From assembly GCF_009663145.1 (NCBI RefSeq), contig NZ_VKHR01000027.1:22433-60180 (forward strand): DNA of 37,748 bases, given 5' to 3'. Of this stretch, positions 16,111 through 24,008 are shown piece after piece; the first letter of the stretch is position 1; each line of letters begins with the position of its first letter. The notes below the pieces were generated by a model. The model was not told the DNA's origin, did no database searches, and was given only the letters and a program-made list of their open reading frames with translations. Source of the DNA: Shewanella sp. TC10. Lineage in GTDB: Bacteria > Pseudomonadota > Gammaproteobacteria > Enterobacterales > Shewanellaceae. The position numbers and the translations under genes are program-made.

Positions 16111-17902
16111 TCTTTTAGCAACTGCTTCGGCAGTTGCTAACCCTCTAAATTTATTTATTCAGCAATGCCTTCGCTATCAGCCTTCGCTCGCCGAATTAGA
16201 TTTATCACAGCCTGTTGCAAAACAGGCTGTTCAATTTGAACAGCTCACCCTAGGCTTTAATAACATCAATGACCGTCTCAATTATTATCGCGACTTAGCA
16301 TCAAGTAGTCAGCGAGAAAGTATTTTAATGTGTCAGTTACATTTAGCGGATGAACTACAAGTTATTCTTAACGACGCTAAACTCGAACAACTCATTAGTA
16401 ATTTATCAAACGCAGAAAGCCCCTATTCATCTTTAGCGTTAAAACTTGCATCGATAAAACAACGTCAACTGGACATCAATACCAAGGCTAAACTTCACAA
16501 TGCTCAAGCCACTATCAGAAGAAACCTAAGTAACAAACAACTTAAGATTGTATTTAACGATGAAGAATGTGCTTTAGATACTGCTGTCAGTTCTAGCTCT
16601 AGCTCTAGCTCTAGCAATAATGAAACTTCACCTCTAGTCCCAAAAAATATTGAAGTCACTTTAGCCAAATATCTCATTTTACAGCCAAAAGAATCATGTC
16701 GAAAAAGTGCTTGGTTAGCCTATCAATCAAGAGCAAAAAATCTAAACAGCACATCTTTAAATATTGTCAAACAACTGAAAAAAGAAAGCATTCTCGATGC
16801 GTTAGATTCTCATCTTCTTGATATTGAGTCGTTAGATGATTATTTACAGCAACAAACTATCAATATTAATGTCGCGCCTTGGAATATCGGCCAAAAGCTT
16901 AAATCATTACCCCATGAGAAATATACAGGTACAACTTCAGCGTTAAGTTTACTCGATAAGCTTTTTGAACAACTGCAATTGCTGGGAATTAAGATTGAGC
17001 CTATACACTTTAGTGAAGAACATGTTATATCTTCGCAGAATTTACCAGCACAAACGAATACTGCACCTGAAACTGGAACTGAATCTGGAACTGGAACTGC
17101 CAAAAACGCTGAAACAAAAACAGCTTCGAAAACCGAAGATAAGCTAAATGAAACTAGCGACACAATTGGCAATCGTATTTATCGAGTCTGGCATCAAAAA
17201 CGTTTATTAGGTGAACTTTATGTCACTTCTACACAGAGAACAGCTTCACACATCATTCGGTATCCTGTGATCGGACACCAATATGGTCAAGCAAATATCA
17301 GTTACTCAAAGAAAATTACTAACAGAAGACAAGCTGATAAACTGATAAAGGTCACAGCAGAAGCCGTAGCAGGGTTAGCTCGAGGGAATAAGTTTTATCT
17401 AAATAATAAACAAGGCGTTTCAGTTGATAATCATCAACTTGGTACACTTTGGCTAACGCAGTTTTTACGACAAGCCTACGCGCAAACGCTTTCTGAGCGT
17501 GAACAAGTTGCCAATGCTTACCGCCAACAGTTACGGATATTCCGTGCTAAAGTCATTTTAGACTTTTACCTTAATGAATCTAACAATCATCAGAAACTTG
17601 CATTAGCATTTGAAAATAGTTTTGATCAACAATGGCAAAATGCTGCTGATTTTGCTTTTAGCTTTAACGGCATTGCAAATGAAGGCATAGATTATTATTT
17701 GCCGCTTTGGCATCAAAGTCTTGTTAGTATCATTTTTGATGCAAGTAAACCTTCAGTAACAGAACGTCAAGTTTTTGATATTTTTGTAGTTAATGAAGAT
17801 AATTTAACCCTAATTGAACAAATGATCATTATACTTAGTGCACCCAATGATCCATCATCAATCATCAGGAGAGCCTTCAATGTTGGCCATTCGCAAAATT
17901 AA
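16073..17902 (+). CDS. Secreted M3-oligopeptidase-like protein without HExxH
   Basis: The protein has 609 residues from the ATG at 16073, which is preferred over a GTG at 16064 because the signal peptide begins MQRSIFVVILTFSLLAT and GGAAG lies upstream. Residue numbers below count from the GTG. The N-terminal half is helical, with a Ser run near 176-184 and a Thr/Gly/Glu stretch at 333-350. Several later segments follow the M3 (thimet oligopeptidase/OpdA) order: APWNIGQKL, LLDKLFEQLQLLGIKIEPI, NRIYRVWHQKRLLGELYV, a segment aligning with the zinc helix as TAEAVAGLA, and NEGIDYYLPLWHQSLVSIIF resembling the YYxYLWA helix. Both zinc His positions would be Ala (AEAVA, 432-436), so peptidase activity is not expected. 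This relation is inferred by eye and no family is certain. It overlaps the ATP-grasp gene by 38 bases. Confidence 0.6.
   Translation: MQRSIFVVILTFSLLATASAVANPLNLFIQQCLRYQPSLAELDLSQPVAKQAVQFEQLTLGFNNINDRLNYYRDLASSSQRESILMCQLHLADELQVILNDAKLEQLISNLSNAESPYSSLALKLASIKQRQLDINTKAKLHNAQATIRRNLSNKQLKIVFNDEECALDTAVSSSSSSSSSNNETSPLVPKNIEVTLAKYLILQPKESCRKSAWLAYQSRAKNLNSTSLNIVKQLKKESILDALDSHLLDIESLDDYLQQQTININVAPWNIGQKLKSLPHEKYTGTTSALSLLDKLFEQLQLLGIKIEPIHFSEEHVISSQNLPAQTNTAPETGTESGTGTAKNAETKTASKTEDKLNETSDTIGNRIYRVWHQKRLLGELYVTSTQRTASHIIRYPVIGHQYGQANISYSKKITNRRQADKLIKVTAEAVAGLARGNKFYLNNKQGVSVDNHQLGTLWLTQFLRQAYAQTLSEREQVANAYRQQLRIFRAKVILDFYLNESNNHQKLALAFENSFDQQWQNAADFAFSFNGIANEGIDYYLPLWHQSLVSIIFDASKPSVTERQVFDIFVVNEDNLTLIEQMIIILSAPNDPSSIIRRAFNVGHSQN
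16592..16615 (+). repeat. Hexanucleotide tandem repeat (TCTAGC)x4
   Basis: Four exact TCTAGC units encode most of the Ser run in the M3-like protein. Unit length is a multiple of three, so slippage would change protein length without breaking the frame. Confidence 0.85.
17071..17100 (+). repeat. Degenerate hexanucleotide repeat (AACTGG)x5
   Basis: The units are AACTGG, AACTGA, ATCTGG, AACTGG and AACTGC. They encode the Thr/Gly/Glu/Ser linker of the M3-like protein. It is the second in-frame 6-bp repeat in this gene, and both sit in regions predicted to be unstructured. Confidence 0.75.
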
Positions 17903-19001
17903 ATCATTATCGTGTCTCGTAGGGTTATCGTTAATGATGTCATCAGCAAGCATCGCTGCTGAAAAGAGTCAAACATCTTCGTCGACTCCATTAACACATC
18001 AAGAAGTAAGAAGCGCGATTCAGGTTAACCTTGAACAAAATATGTATTCTCTTCCACCTCGGATCCAAGGCCATTATGGCTTAAGAATGTATCGCATGAC
18101 TGGAGAGGAAAAATACACAAATGCAGCACTTATCGATCTAATTACCATTACCGAACGACAAAATTACTTTGCTTGTAATATTGATGAACCTAAATTTATT
18201 GAACAACAAGCGGATAAAGCCATTAGTGTTTTAGGAAAAGGTCCACGTGCCAAAGCGCGTAAAAAAGCCTTAAAGCCCTTCCCAGAGTTTATATTCTATA
18301 GCGATATTTTATTACGATATTCAAGCCGCATAGACGAATTAGGCTTTATGGGTCCTTGTCACGAGCAGATGGTTAAAGCATTAAAAGCTTATGATCTTAA
18401 ACCTGCCCTTACTGATCCAAAAATGATTAAATCTTGGGCCGCACAATTAATAAACTACGCATATTGGGCAGAGCAGCTTGAAGTCGGTAATTATGTTGAA
18501 GATTACAAAAAGGCCTTTATCGCTGCTTACCCGGATGATGAAGATAGTGAGCTTGATAAAAAACAATTCCAAAACAAGCTATACGGCATGACTCACTTTA
18601 TCTTTGCAGCAAGTGGTTATTACCAACAAGAAGTGAGTGCTAAAGAGTTCAAATGGATCTTAGACTATTTTGATAACAACATTGATCGCATTCTCAAAGA
18701 TGCCACTGACGATATCATCGCCGAAGTTGGTATTAGCTTTTATTTAACAGGCCAACGCGATCATCAAGTGATTAAAAAGACCCAAAATCATATTGCAGCA
18801 TCGTTTAGCCCTGAGTATCAGCTAATTCCTTCTCCTCGAGGAAACCCTGATATGGTAATGGGTGAGCATCGAAACGTGCTAGCTATGATGCTTTTAGACT
18901 GGCCAGAAACACTGCATCAAGGTCCATACCTTGCTGAAACTAAGGCGACAAAAAAATACTTACCAGTACAGGTAACGCCTAAGAAACTCGAGAAAAACTA
19001 A
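17880..19001 (+). CDS. Secreted helical protein, possibly DUF3541
   Basis: The protein has 373 residues from the ATG at 17880, chosen because AGGAG (17867-17871) sits nine bases upstream and a signal peptide (MLAIRKIKSLSCLVG, cleavage after ASIAA) starts there. An earlier in-frame ATG at 17838 lacks both. The mature part is helical, with the pattern IQGHYGLRMYRMTGEEKYTN and Ala-rich continuation, which resembles one hairpin of an alpha/alpha-toroid (as in LanC-like or glycan-processing barrels). Two Cys occur in YFACNIDEP and MGPCHEQM and could form a disulfide in the periplasm. DUF3541 is suggested from memory of Vibrio/Shewanella annotations and is not certain. It overlaps the M3-like gene by 23 bases and is the last gene before a terminator. 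Confidence 0.6.
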   Translation: MLAIRKIKSLSCLVGLSLMMSSASIAAEKSQTSSSTPLTHQEVRSAIQVNLEQNMYSLPPRIQGHYGLRMYRMTGEEKYTNAALIDLITITERQNYFACNIDEPKFIEQQADKAISVLGKGPRAKARKKALKPFPEFIFYSDILLRYSSRIDELGFMGPCHEQMVKALKAYDLKPALTDPKMIKSWAAQLINYAYWAEQLEVGNYVEDYKKAFIAAYPDDEDSELDKKQFQNKLYGMTHFIFAASGYYQQEVSAKEFKWILDYFDNNIDRILKDATDDIIAEVGISFYLTGQRDHQVIKKTQNHIAASFSPEYQLIPSPRGNPDMVMGEHRNVLAMMLLDWPETLHQGPYLAETKATKKYLPVQVTPKKLEKN

Positions 19002-19006
19002 CTAAT

Positions 19007-19033
19007 AAGGGGCGTAATGACTTACGCCCTTTT
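19007..19033 (+). terminator. Rho-independent terminator ending the envelope cluster
   Basis: GGGCGTAA (19010-19017), a four-base loop and TTACGCCC (19022-19029) are followed by TTTT. It begins five bases after the stop codon at 19001 and marks the 3' limit of the operon beginning at 12870. Confidence 0.85.
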
Positions 19034-19073
19034 CAATCTTCCTCTCTAAGTGACTAAGGTACATGAATTTAAT

Positions 19074-19997
19074 ATGAGCAGAGCAAAATCAACTTTAGAA
19101 CAATGGCGCATCATTCAGTCAGTAGTCGATTTTGGCGGTTATGCACAAGCCGCAGAAAAGCTCAATAAAAGTCAATCTTCCCTTAATCATGCTGTGGCTA
19201 AATTACAAACACAATTAGGCATTCAGCTTCTTGAGGTTAAAGGTCGTAAAGCATACCTTACTGAGCAAGGTGAAGTCTTACTCCGCCGTTCTCGTCATTT
19301 AACTCAAACCGTTGATGAGCTTGAACAATTAGCCAATAATTTAGGTGAAGGATGGGAACCTAATTTAACGATTGCTCGTGAAATTATTTACCCAATGCAC
19401 TATTTGGTTGATGCATTAAAAGCATTTTTACCCCATAGCCGTGGCACTCGAGTGACTATTATCGACTCGGTTATGACGGGTACCCATGAGTTAATCTTAA
19501 ATAATGCTGCTGATATTGCTATATGCGGGATCCCTGCCAAAGGGCATATTGCAGAGCCTATTTGTGAGTCTGAATTATTTTTGGTTTGCAGCCCTTCGCA
19601 TTCATTAGCAAAGCAGAAAGTCATCGCTGACGAGCAAGCACTGGCTCAATACCTTCAAGTTGTTATCAAGGATACCGCAACTCACAAAACTGCTGATACA
19701 GGCTGGCTTAAAGCTGAGCAACGTTGGACAGTTTCAAATTTTCACGAAGCAAAAAATATCTTAAAAACTGGTATTGGTTTTTGTTGGGCTCCGGCATATC
19801 TAGTTGCAGATGATATTGCGAAAGGTGAATTACAAAGGTTAATCTTAAAAGGCAGTAAGAGTCGTATGATCCAACTTTCCTTACTTGTCCCTAATCGAGA
19901 TAAACAGGGACCTGCATCTAAACTGCTAGAATCGCTTATCTTAAAGCAGCACGATATAAACCATTGCGTGGAATCAATAGAAGAGTCTCATATTTGA
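19074..19997 (+). CDS. LysR-family transcriptional regulator
   Basis: This is a predicted DNA-binding regulator of 307 residues from the ATG at 19074. An in-frame GTG at 19050 would add eight residues but lacks a ribosome site. The winged helix-turn-helix covers about 8-65, with FGGYAQAAEKLNKSQSSLNH and VAKLQTQLGIQLLEVKGRKA, which is classic for LysR. The effector-binding domain follows, with VTIIDSVMTGTHELILNNAAD and ICGIPAKGHIAEP, ending near residue 300. It lies after the envelope-cluster terminator on the same strand and converges with the SprA-like gene. LysR proteins usually control a divergent neighbour, and there is none here, so the target is unknown. Confidence 0.92.
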   Translation: MSRAKSTLEQWRIIQSVVDFGGYAQAAEKLNKSQSSLNHAVAKLQTQLGIQLLEVKGRKAYLTEQGEVLLRRSRHLTQTVDELEQLANNLGEGWEPNLTIAREIIYPMHYLVDALKAFLPHSRGTRVTIIDSVMTGTHELILNNAADIAICGIPAKGHIAEPICESELFLVCSPSHSLAKQKVIADEQALAQYLQVVIKDTATHKTADTGWLKAEQRWTVSNFHEAKNILKTGIGFCWAPAYLVADDIAKGELQRLILKGSKSRMIQLSLLVPNRDKQGPASKLLESLILKQHDINHCVESIEESHI

Positions 19998-20127
19998 ATA
20001 TTTAAAGTCTAAGAAGCTCAGGAGTAAATGAGTTAGGAAAAACTTATTGGGTTCGAGTCGAGGTTTGAGTTGAGGTTTGGGTTTTAGGATCGAGTTTGGC
20101 TTTAGTTTCGGCAGTAGAGAAGATAAA

Positions 20128-21393
20128 TTAAACGGCAATATTTATCGGAGTGTATAGTTGTCCTTGCTGTGATTCGGTTTCACCACTTGATTCATTAGTT
20201 TGGTTAAAAGGATAGCTTGGGGTAAAGCCTTGATCTTCAAAAAGCGCTAAGTGCTGAGCTAAATCATTAATCTGCTTGGTATCTTCGGTACTGATAATTT
20301 TTTCTTGTCTTTCTGTAGTTAATTCTTTCTTTGCCTCATTCATTTTTTGCACAGCTTCGTTTGCTACTTGTATGTCTGCCATAGAAGGTTGAACTGGCGC
20401 CATAGCTGCTGCATAAACTTTTTGCATTTTGTTGAAGGTTGCCTGCGCATCACCTTCAATCACACCAACATCGATGCTCACTTCCCCTTCTACCGCATAG
20501 CGTTTACCATCGGGCCCTTTCTCATAAGTATACTGAGGCGATTGGGCATAACTACCACCGACAGCTTTATGAGCTTGTTCATGAGTTTTAACTTCAGCAT
20601 CTCTAGCTGATAACTCTTTAACAATTTCTGCGTCAACCTCAGCTTGATGCTTTGCCTCTTGCTCTTGTTGCGACTTTTGTTGTTCTTGCTGTGCTTGTTT
20701 CTCTTGTTCAGTTATCTGTTGATTGTTAACTTGCTCGTCAACTTTTGCTTCAGCCTGATCTGCATTTTCTGCTTCATTAATGCCGTTAGTGTCTTCAGCA
20801 CCGGCATTTTCTTGTTTAGGGACTATTTGCTCACTCAAACTGGCTTCAGTGGTTTTTGCCTCTGGTAAACTCATATTTGTTGAAACGCTTTGATTAGCCC
20901 CATTAAGAGAATGGTTAACGCGCTCACTAGTAACTGAACTTGCACTTGCACTTGCACTTGCACTTGCACTTGCACCATTTAAGGCCACGCTAACTGAGCT
21001 ATGCTGCATCGATGCTGATAAACCCAATACAGAAGCTGCACCAGTTTTCATATTAAACTGAGCTGACATTTGGTTTGAGCTGTTTACAGTCACTTTTTTA
21101 GCAACGCTTTGATTATTTGCAAGTAGACTGGATTGGGAGTTTAAAAGTTGTGCGTTATGACTGGATAATGGCCGAGAGGCTTTTTGAGCCTGTGAATTTG
21201 AAATATGGCTATTAGTATTAGCTTTAGATTGAGTATTAGTGTTGGCTTGAGTATTAGTGTTGGCTTGAGTATTAGTGTTGGTTTGAGTTTTAGTACTGAT
21301 ATTATGATTATTCGACTGACCAATAGCGCGATCAACACTAAGGCTAGGTGAAGAACCTAGTCCTTGAGATGCTGTCTGGCCATGAATATTCAT
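20128..21393 (-). CDS. SprA-like putative metalloprotease (HEQAH), repeat-rich N-terminus
   Basis: The protein has 421 residues. The conserved C-terminal core (about 255-360) reads LSARDAEVKTHEQAHKAVGG, with the HExxH zinc motif at 271-275. SPQYTYEKGPDGKRYAVEGE and VSIDVGVIEGDAQATFNKM follow. This matches the SprA-related family (PF12118) often named putative metalloprotease. Residues 1-250 are low complexity: Asn/Thr/Gln repeats near 35-60, an Ala-Ser run near 141-152, and a Gln/Glu/Lys helical stretch at 215-255. No signal peptide was seen. A third zinc ligand cannot be assigned. A small secreted-type or flagellar-like protein gene lies 63 bases upstream on the same strand. The substrate is unknown. 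Confidence 0.8.
   Translation of the reverse strand: MNIHGQTASQGLGSSPSLSVDRAIGQSNNHNISTKTQTNTNTQANTNTQANTNTQSKANTNSHISNSQAQKASRPLSSHNAQLLNSQSSLLANNQSVAKKVTVNSSNQMSAQFNMKTGAASVLGLSASMQHSSVSVALNGASASASASASASSVTSERVNHSLNGANQSVSTNMSLPEAKTTEASLSEQIVPKQENAGAEDTNGINEAENADQAEAKVDEQVNNQQITEQEKQAQQEQQKSQQEQEAKHQAEVDAEIVKELSARDAEVKTHEQAHKAVGGSYAQSPQYTYEKGPDGKRYAVEGEVSIDVGVIEGDAQATFNKMQKVYAAAMAPVQPSMADIQVANEAVQKMNEAKKELTTERQEKIISTEDTKQINDLAQHLALFEDQGFTPSYPFNQTNESSGETESQQGQLYTPINIAV
20941..20976 (-). repeat. Hexanucleotide tandem repeat encoding (Ser-Ala)n
   Basis: Five exact TGCACT units plus one TGCACC (plus-strand reading) encode the alternating Ala-Ser run of the SprA-like protein. Length changes by slippage would stay in frame. 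Confidence 0.9.
21223..21294 (-). repeat. 18-bp tandem repeat, about four units
   Basis: Two exact units GTTGGCTTGAGTATTAGT (21241-21276) are flanked by diverged copies at 21223-21240 and 21277-21294. On the minus strand they encode the Asn-Thr-Gln-Ala repeat near the N-terminus of the SprA-like protein. Confidence 0.9.
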
Positions 21394-21456
21394 ATTTAAG
21401 TGATGTTCATATTTAAATGATAAGAGGCTTTAATCGAAATCAGTTTCAATCGAATA

Positions 21457-21741
21457 TCAAACTGATAAATCGATAATCGTACCTATATTTTCAGAGGCAA
21501 CATCGATGACCTCAGCTGATGCTTGAGCTTGTGTTACAGCTTGTTCTGCATCAATTAACGCAGAGACTTTATCACTAATCCCACTCGCTTGAGAGCTCAG
21601 TGTAACCGTGTCCTGCTCAACCTTGACCGGAGTTGAAGTTGTAGGTTCTGGCGCAGCTACTGCTGTTGTTGCTTGTGCTAAGTCATTTTGAGCACTTTGT
21701 AAGCCTTGCACTCCCGAGTTTGCCGCAGTTGGTATTTGCAT
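21457..21741 (-). CDS. Small protein resembling a flagellar rod-type C-terminus
   Basis: The protein has 94 residues. AAGGAG seven bases before the ATG strongly supports translation. The N-terminus (MQIPTAANSGVQGLQSAQND) resembles the first helix of rod/hook-type proteins. The middle is a Pro/Thr/Val linker. The C-terminal helix (SALIDAEQAVTQAQASAEVI, then ENIGTIIDLSV) resembles the last helix of FlgC-like axial proteins, where V..LI.A..AY.AN..V is typical. It is far shorter than any true rod protein. It lies upstream of the SprA-like gene on the same strand. No flagellar genes are nearby, so the link is only a shape resemblance. Confidence 0.6.
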   Translation of the reverse strand: MQIPTAANSGVQGLQSAQNDLAQATTAVAAPEPTTSTPVKVEQDTVTLSSQASGISDKVSALIDAEQAVTQAQASAEVIDVASENIGTIIDLSV

Positions 21742-21867
21742 TTCATCACTCCTTGGTAAGTAAAGCTAACCTAATAAATGACCCCTTAGCTAGCTACTTC
21801 TAATCGATTAATTATCATCCAAGTTCTGTATTTTGTACAGTAATTCAATCAGGAGTTTACAGCGTCA

Positions 21868-22977
21868 TTAATACCAAGCGCTTTCCCAATCCTTCCAAAC
21901 AGGGCTTAAACCTTTTAGTTTCATTTTATCAATCACTTGATTCACACTTCTATCATCACTGATTTCAAATTGATCTAATTGCGAATTTGGGTTTTGATAA
22001 CCTCCAGGCTCGGTTGAGCTACCTGCACTGATATTAGTTACACCTAGTGGCATCAAATTATCACGAAACTCAGGGGTTTCTCTGGTAGACAAACTGATTT
22101 CCAATTGCGCATTAAACAACCTAAACGCACAAATCATTTGTACTAGACCTTCATCAGTTAATTCGACTTTTGGGCTCACACCACCCGTACATGGTCTTAA
22201 TCTTGGAAGAGAAATACTGTAACGAGTGCGCCAGTAGCGTTTTTCAAGATAAGCTAAATGATAACCCATAATGAGCGCATCAAGTCGCCAATCATCAAGC
22301 CCCAACAGCACACCCAAACCAATTTTATCAACACCTGCGGCGGCAACACGATCTGGTGTTGCTAAACGATAACTAAAATCTTGTTTCTTACCTCGTGTAT
22401 GGTGCTTTTTATAAGTGCTTGGTTGATAGGTTTCTTGATACACCATCACAGCATCTAACCCTAATTCAACCAGCGTTTGATACTCTGACTGAGATAAAGG
22501 CTGAACTTCAATCGCAACATAACTGAATTGCTGTTTTACCAAAGGTAAAACATGTTTAAAGTATTCGATGCCCACTTTGGTTTCATGCTCTCCAGACACC
22601 AGTAATATCGAATCAAATCCCCGTTGTTTAATAATGTTCATTTCAGCTAGTAATTCAGCATCTGAAAGGGTTTTACGCTTCAGTTTATTACTCATAGAAA
22701 AGCCGCAATAATCACATTCATTGGCGCATAAGTTTGAAAGATAAAGCGGCAAATATAAGCCAATATTTGCACCAAAACGCTGCCTAGTAATCTGATAAGC
22801 CTTTTGAGCCATTTGTTCAATATATGGCTTTGCAGCTGGCGATAATAATGCCATTAAACTATCAAGGTTACCGCTAGGAAGATTAATCGCACGTTCAACA
22901 TCTACGGCTTTAGATGCATATAGGCGCATGGACAAATCATCAAGGTTTAGCTGTTTAAATTGTTCGACAAAACTCAT
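21868..22977 (-). CDS. thiH: 2-iminoacetate synthase ThiH (radical SAM)
   Basis: ThiH cleaves tyrosine by a radical mechanism to give dehydroglycine (2-iminoacetate) and p-cresol, supplying part of the thiazole ring under anaerobic-type thiamine synthesis. It has 369 residues. The radical-SAM cluster motif CxxxCxxC is at Cys84, Cys88 and Cys91 in SNLCANECDYCGFSM. The barrel contains LLVSGEHETKVGIEYF and MVYQETYQPSTYKKHHTRGK, which are family-specific. GYQNPNSQLDQFEISDDRS marks the C-terminal region. It is the last gene of the thi operon, 19 bases after thiG. Having ThiH rather than ThiO indicates a tyrosine-dependent route. Confidence 0.97.
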   Translation of the reverse strand: MSFVEQFKQLNLDDLSMRLYASKAVDVERAINLPSGNLDSLMALLSPAAKPYIEQMAQKAYQITRQRFGANIGLYLPLYLSNLCANECDYCGFSMSNKLKRKTLSDAELLAEMNIIKQRGFDSILLVSGEHETKVGIEYFKHVLPLVKQQFSYVAIEVQPLSQSEYQTLVELGLDAVMVYQETYQPSTYKKHHTRGKKQDFSYRLATPDRVAAAGVDKIGLGVLLGLDDWRLDALIMGYHLAYLEKRYWRTRYSISLPRLRPCTGGVSPKVELTDEGLVQMICAFRLFNAQLEISLSTRETPEFRDNLMPLGVTNISAGSSTEPGGYQNPNSQLDQFEISDDRSVNQVIDKMKLKGLSPVWKDWESAWY

Positions 22978-22996
22978 TAGTGGCCTAAACCTTTAA

Positions 22997-23761
22997 TCAC
23001 AAATTAAGAAAATTAGTTAACGGACTGGTATGTTCAGCTTGCTTAGTCACATTGCCTAAGCCTGCTAAATAGGCTTGCCGTCCAGTTTTAACTGCTTGAT
23101 TAAAACATTCAGCCATTAATACGGGGTTAGCACTACTGGCAATGGCCGTATTCACTAATACTGCATCAGCGCCCATTTCCATCGCTCTACAAGCTTGTGA
23201 TGGCGCGCCAATACCAGCATCAACCACAACAGGAATGTTAGCTTGTTCAATAATGATTTCTAGAAATGGTTCTGTCGCTAAACCTTGATTACTACCTATG
23301 GGACTACCCAGTGGCATTACTGCAGCGCAGCCCACTTCTTCGAGCCGATAACATAAAACAGGGTCGGCATGTACATAAGGCAAAACCGTAAAACCCTTAT
23401 TGCATAGCGTTTCAGCAGCTTGTAATGTTTCAATGGCATCAGGCATTAAATACTTAGGATCAGGATGGATCTCAAGTTTGATAAGCTTAGTGCCCAGCAT
23501 TTCGCTCGCTAATTCAGCTGCAAAAATAGCCTCTTTAGCATTGCGAGCACCCGCGGTATTTGGCAATAACTTAACTCCCATTTGTTGTAATGGTGTCAGT
23601 AAATCATCGAAGTCTTTACTTGAATCTATCCGCTTCATAGCTAAAGTCACGAGTTGCGACTCAGTTGCTGAAATTGCCGCTAGCATAGTTTTCGCATCTG
23701 AAAATTTACCGGTTCCAGTAAATAATCTTGATTCAAAACTGTGGTTGCCAATTGATAACAT
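22997..23761 (-). CDS. thiG: Thiazole synthase ThiG
   Basis: ThiG condenses deoxyxylulose phosphate, iminoacetate and sulfur from ThiS thiocarboxylate into the thiazole phosphate. It has 254 residues. The ATG at 23761 is preferred: it follows the thiS stop by one base and gives the family N-terminus [20 protein letters not shown]. An in-frame GTG at 23770 would overlap thiS. The Schiff-base Lys is K95 in [14 protein letters not shown]. Phosphate-binding glycines are in [20 protein letters not shown] and [11 protein letters not shown]. It follows thiS almost without a gap, as expected for partners forming a complex. Confidence 0.96.
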   Translation of the reverse strand: MLSIGNHSFESRLFTGTGKFSDAKTMLAAISATESQLVTLAMKRIDSSKDFDDLLTPLQQMGVKLLPNTAGARNAKEAIFAAELASEMLGTKLIKLEIHPDPKYLMPDAIETLQAAETLCNKGFTVLPYVHADPVLCYRLEEVGCAAVMPLGSPIGSNQGLATEPFLEIIIEQANIPVVVDAGIGAPSQACRAMEMGADAVLVNTAIASSANPVLMAECFNQAVKTGRQAYLAGLGNVTKQAEHTSPLTNFLNL

Positions 23762-23762
23762 A

Positions 23763-23966
23763 TTACCCACCCGCTACAGCTGAAAAAACATCAATTTTAT
23801 CACTCTGCTGGCATTCAATCTGACCCCAGCGGCTTCTTGGTACAACTTGGTCATTAAGCACTAACGCTAATGATTTGGGATTTAAATTCTTCAATTCAAT
23901 TAATTGCAGTAAATTGGCATTGCTATTTAGGTGCTCAACTAAACCATTAAATTCAATAGTAATCAT
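23763..23966 (-). CDS. thiS: Sulfur carrier protein ThiS
   Basis: ThiS is a 67-residue ubiquitin-fold sulfur carrier. The C-terminal Gly-Gly (FSAVAGG) is adenylated by ThiF, converted to a thiocarboxylate and used by ThiG. The beta-grasp residues [15 protein letters not shown] and [14 protein letters not shown] are typical. AGGAA precedes the ATG. It lies between thiF and thiG, its two functional partners. Confidence 0.97.
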   Translation of the reverse strand: MITIEFNGLVEHLNSNANLLQLIELKNLNPKSLALVLNDQVVPRSRWGQIECQQSDKIDVFSAVAGG

Positions 23967-24008
23967 GTTTATTCCTAATTATTTATTAGAGTGATTTAAC
24001 TGCATCAT

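Noticed and set aside
17838..17879. Earlier ATG start for the 373-residue secreted protein
   Set aside because: The ATG at 17880 has AGGAG upstream and begins a signal peptide; the extension would bury it.
12870..19997. Known anti-phage or toxin-antitoxin system
   Set aside because: No nuclease, NTPase, reverse transcriptase, toxin fold or antitoxin was recognised; the genes look like envelope metabolism.
23763..23770. GTG start of thiG at 23770 inside thiS
   Set aside because: The ATG at 23761 gives the usual ThiG N-terminus directly after the thiS stop; GTG would add three non-family residues.
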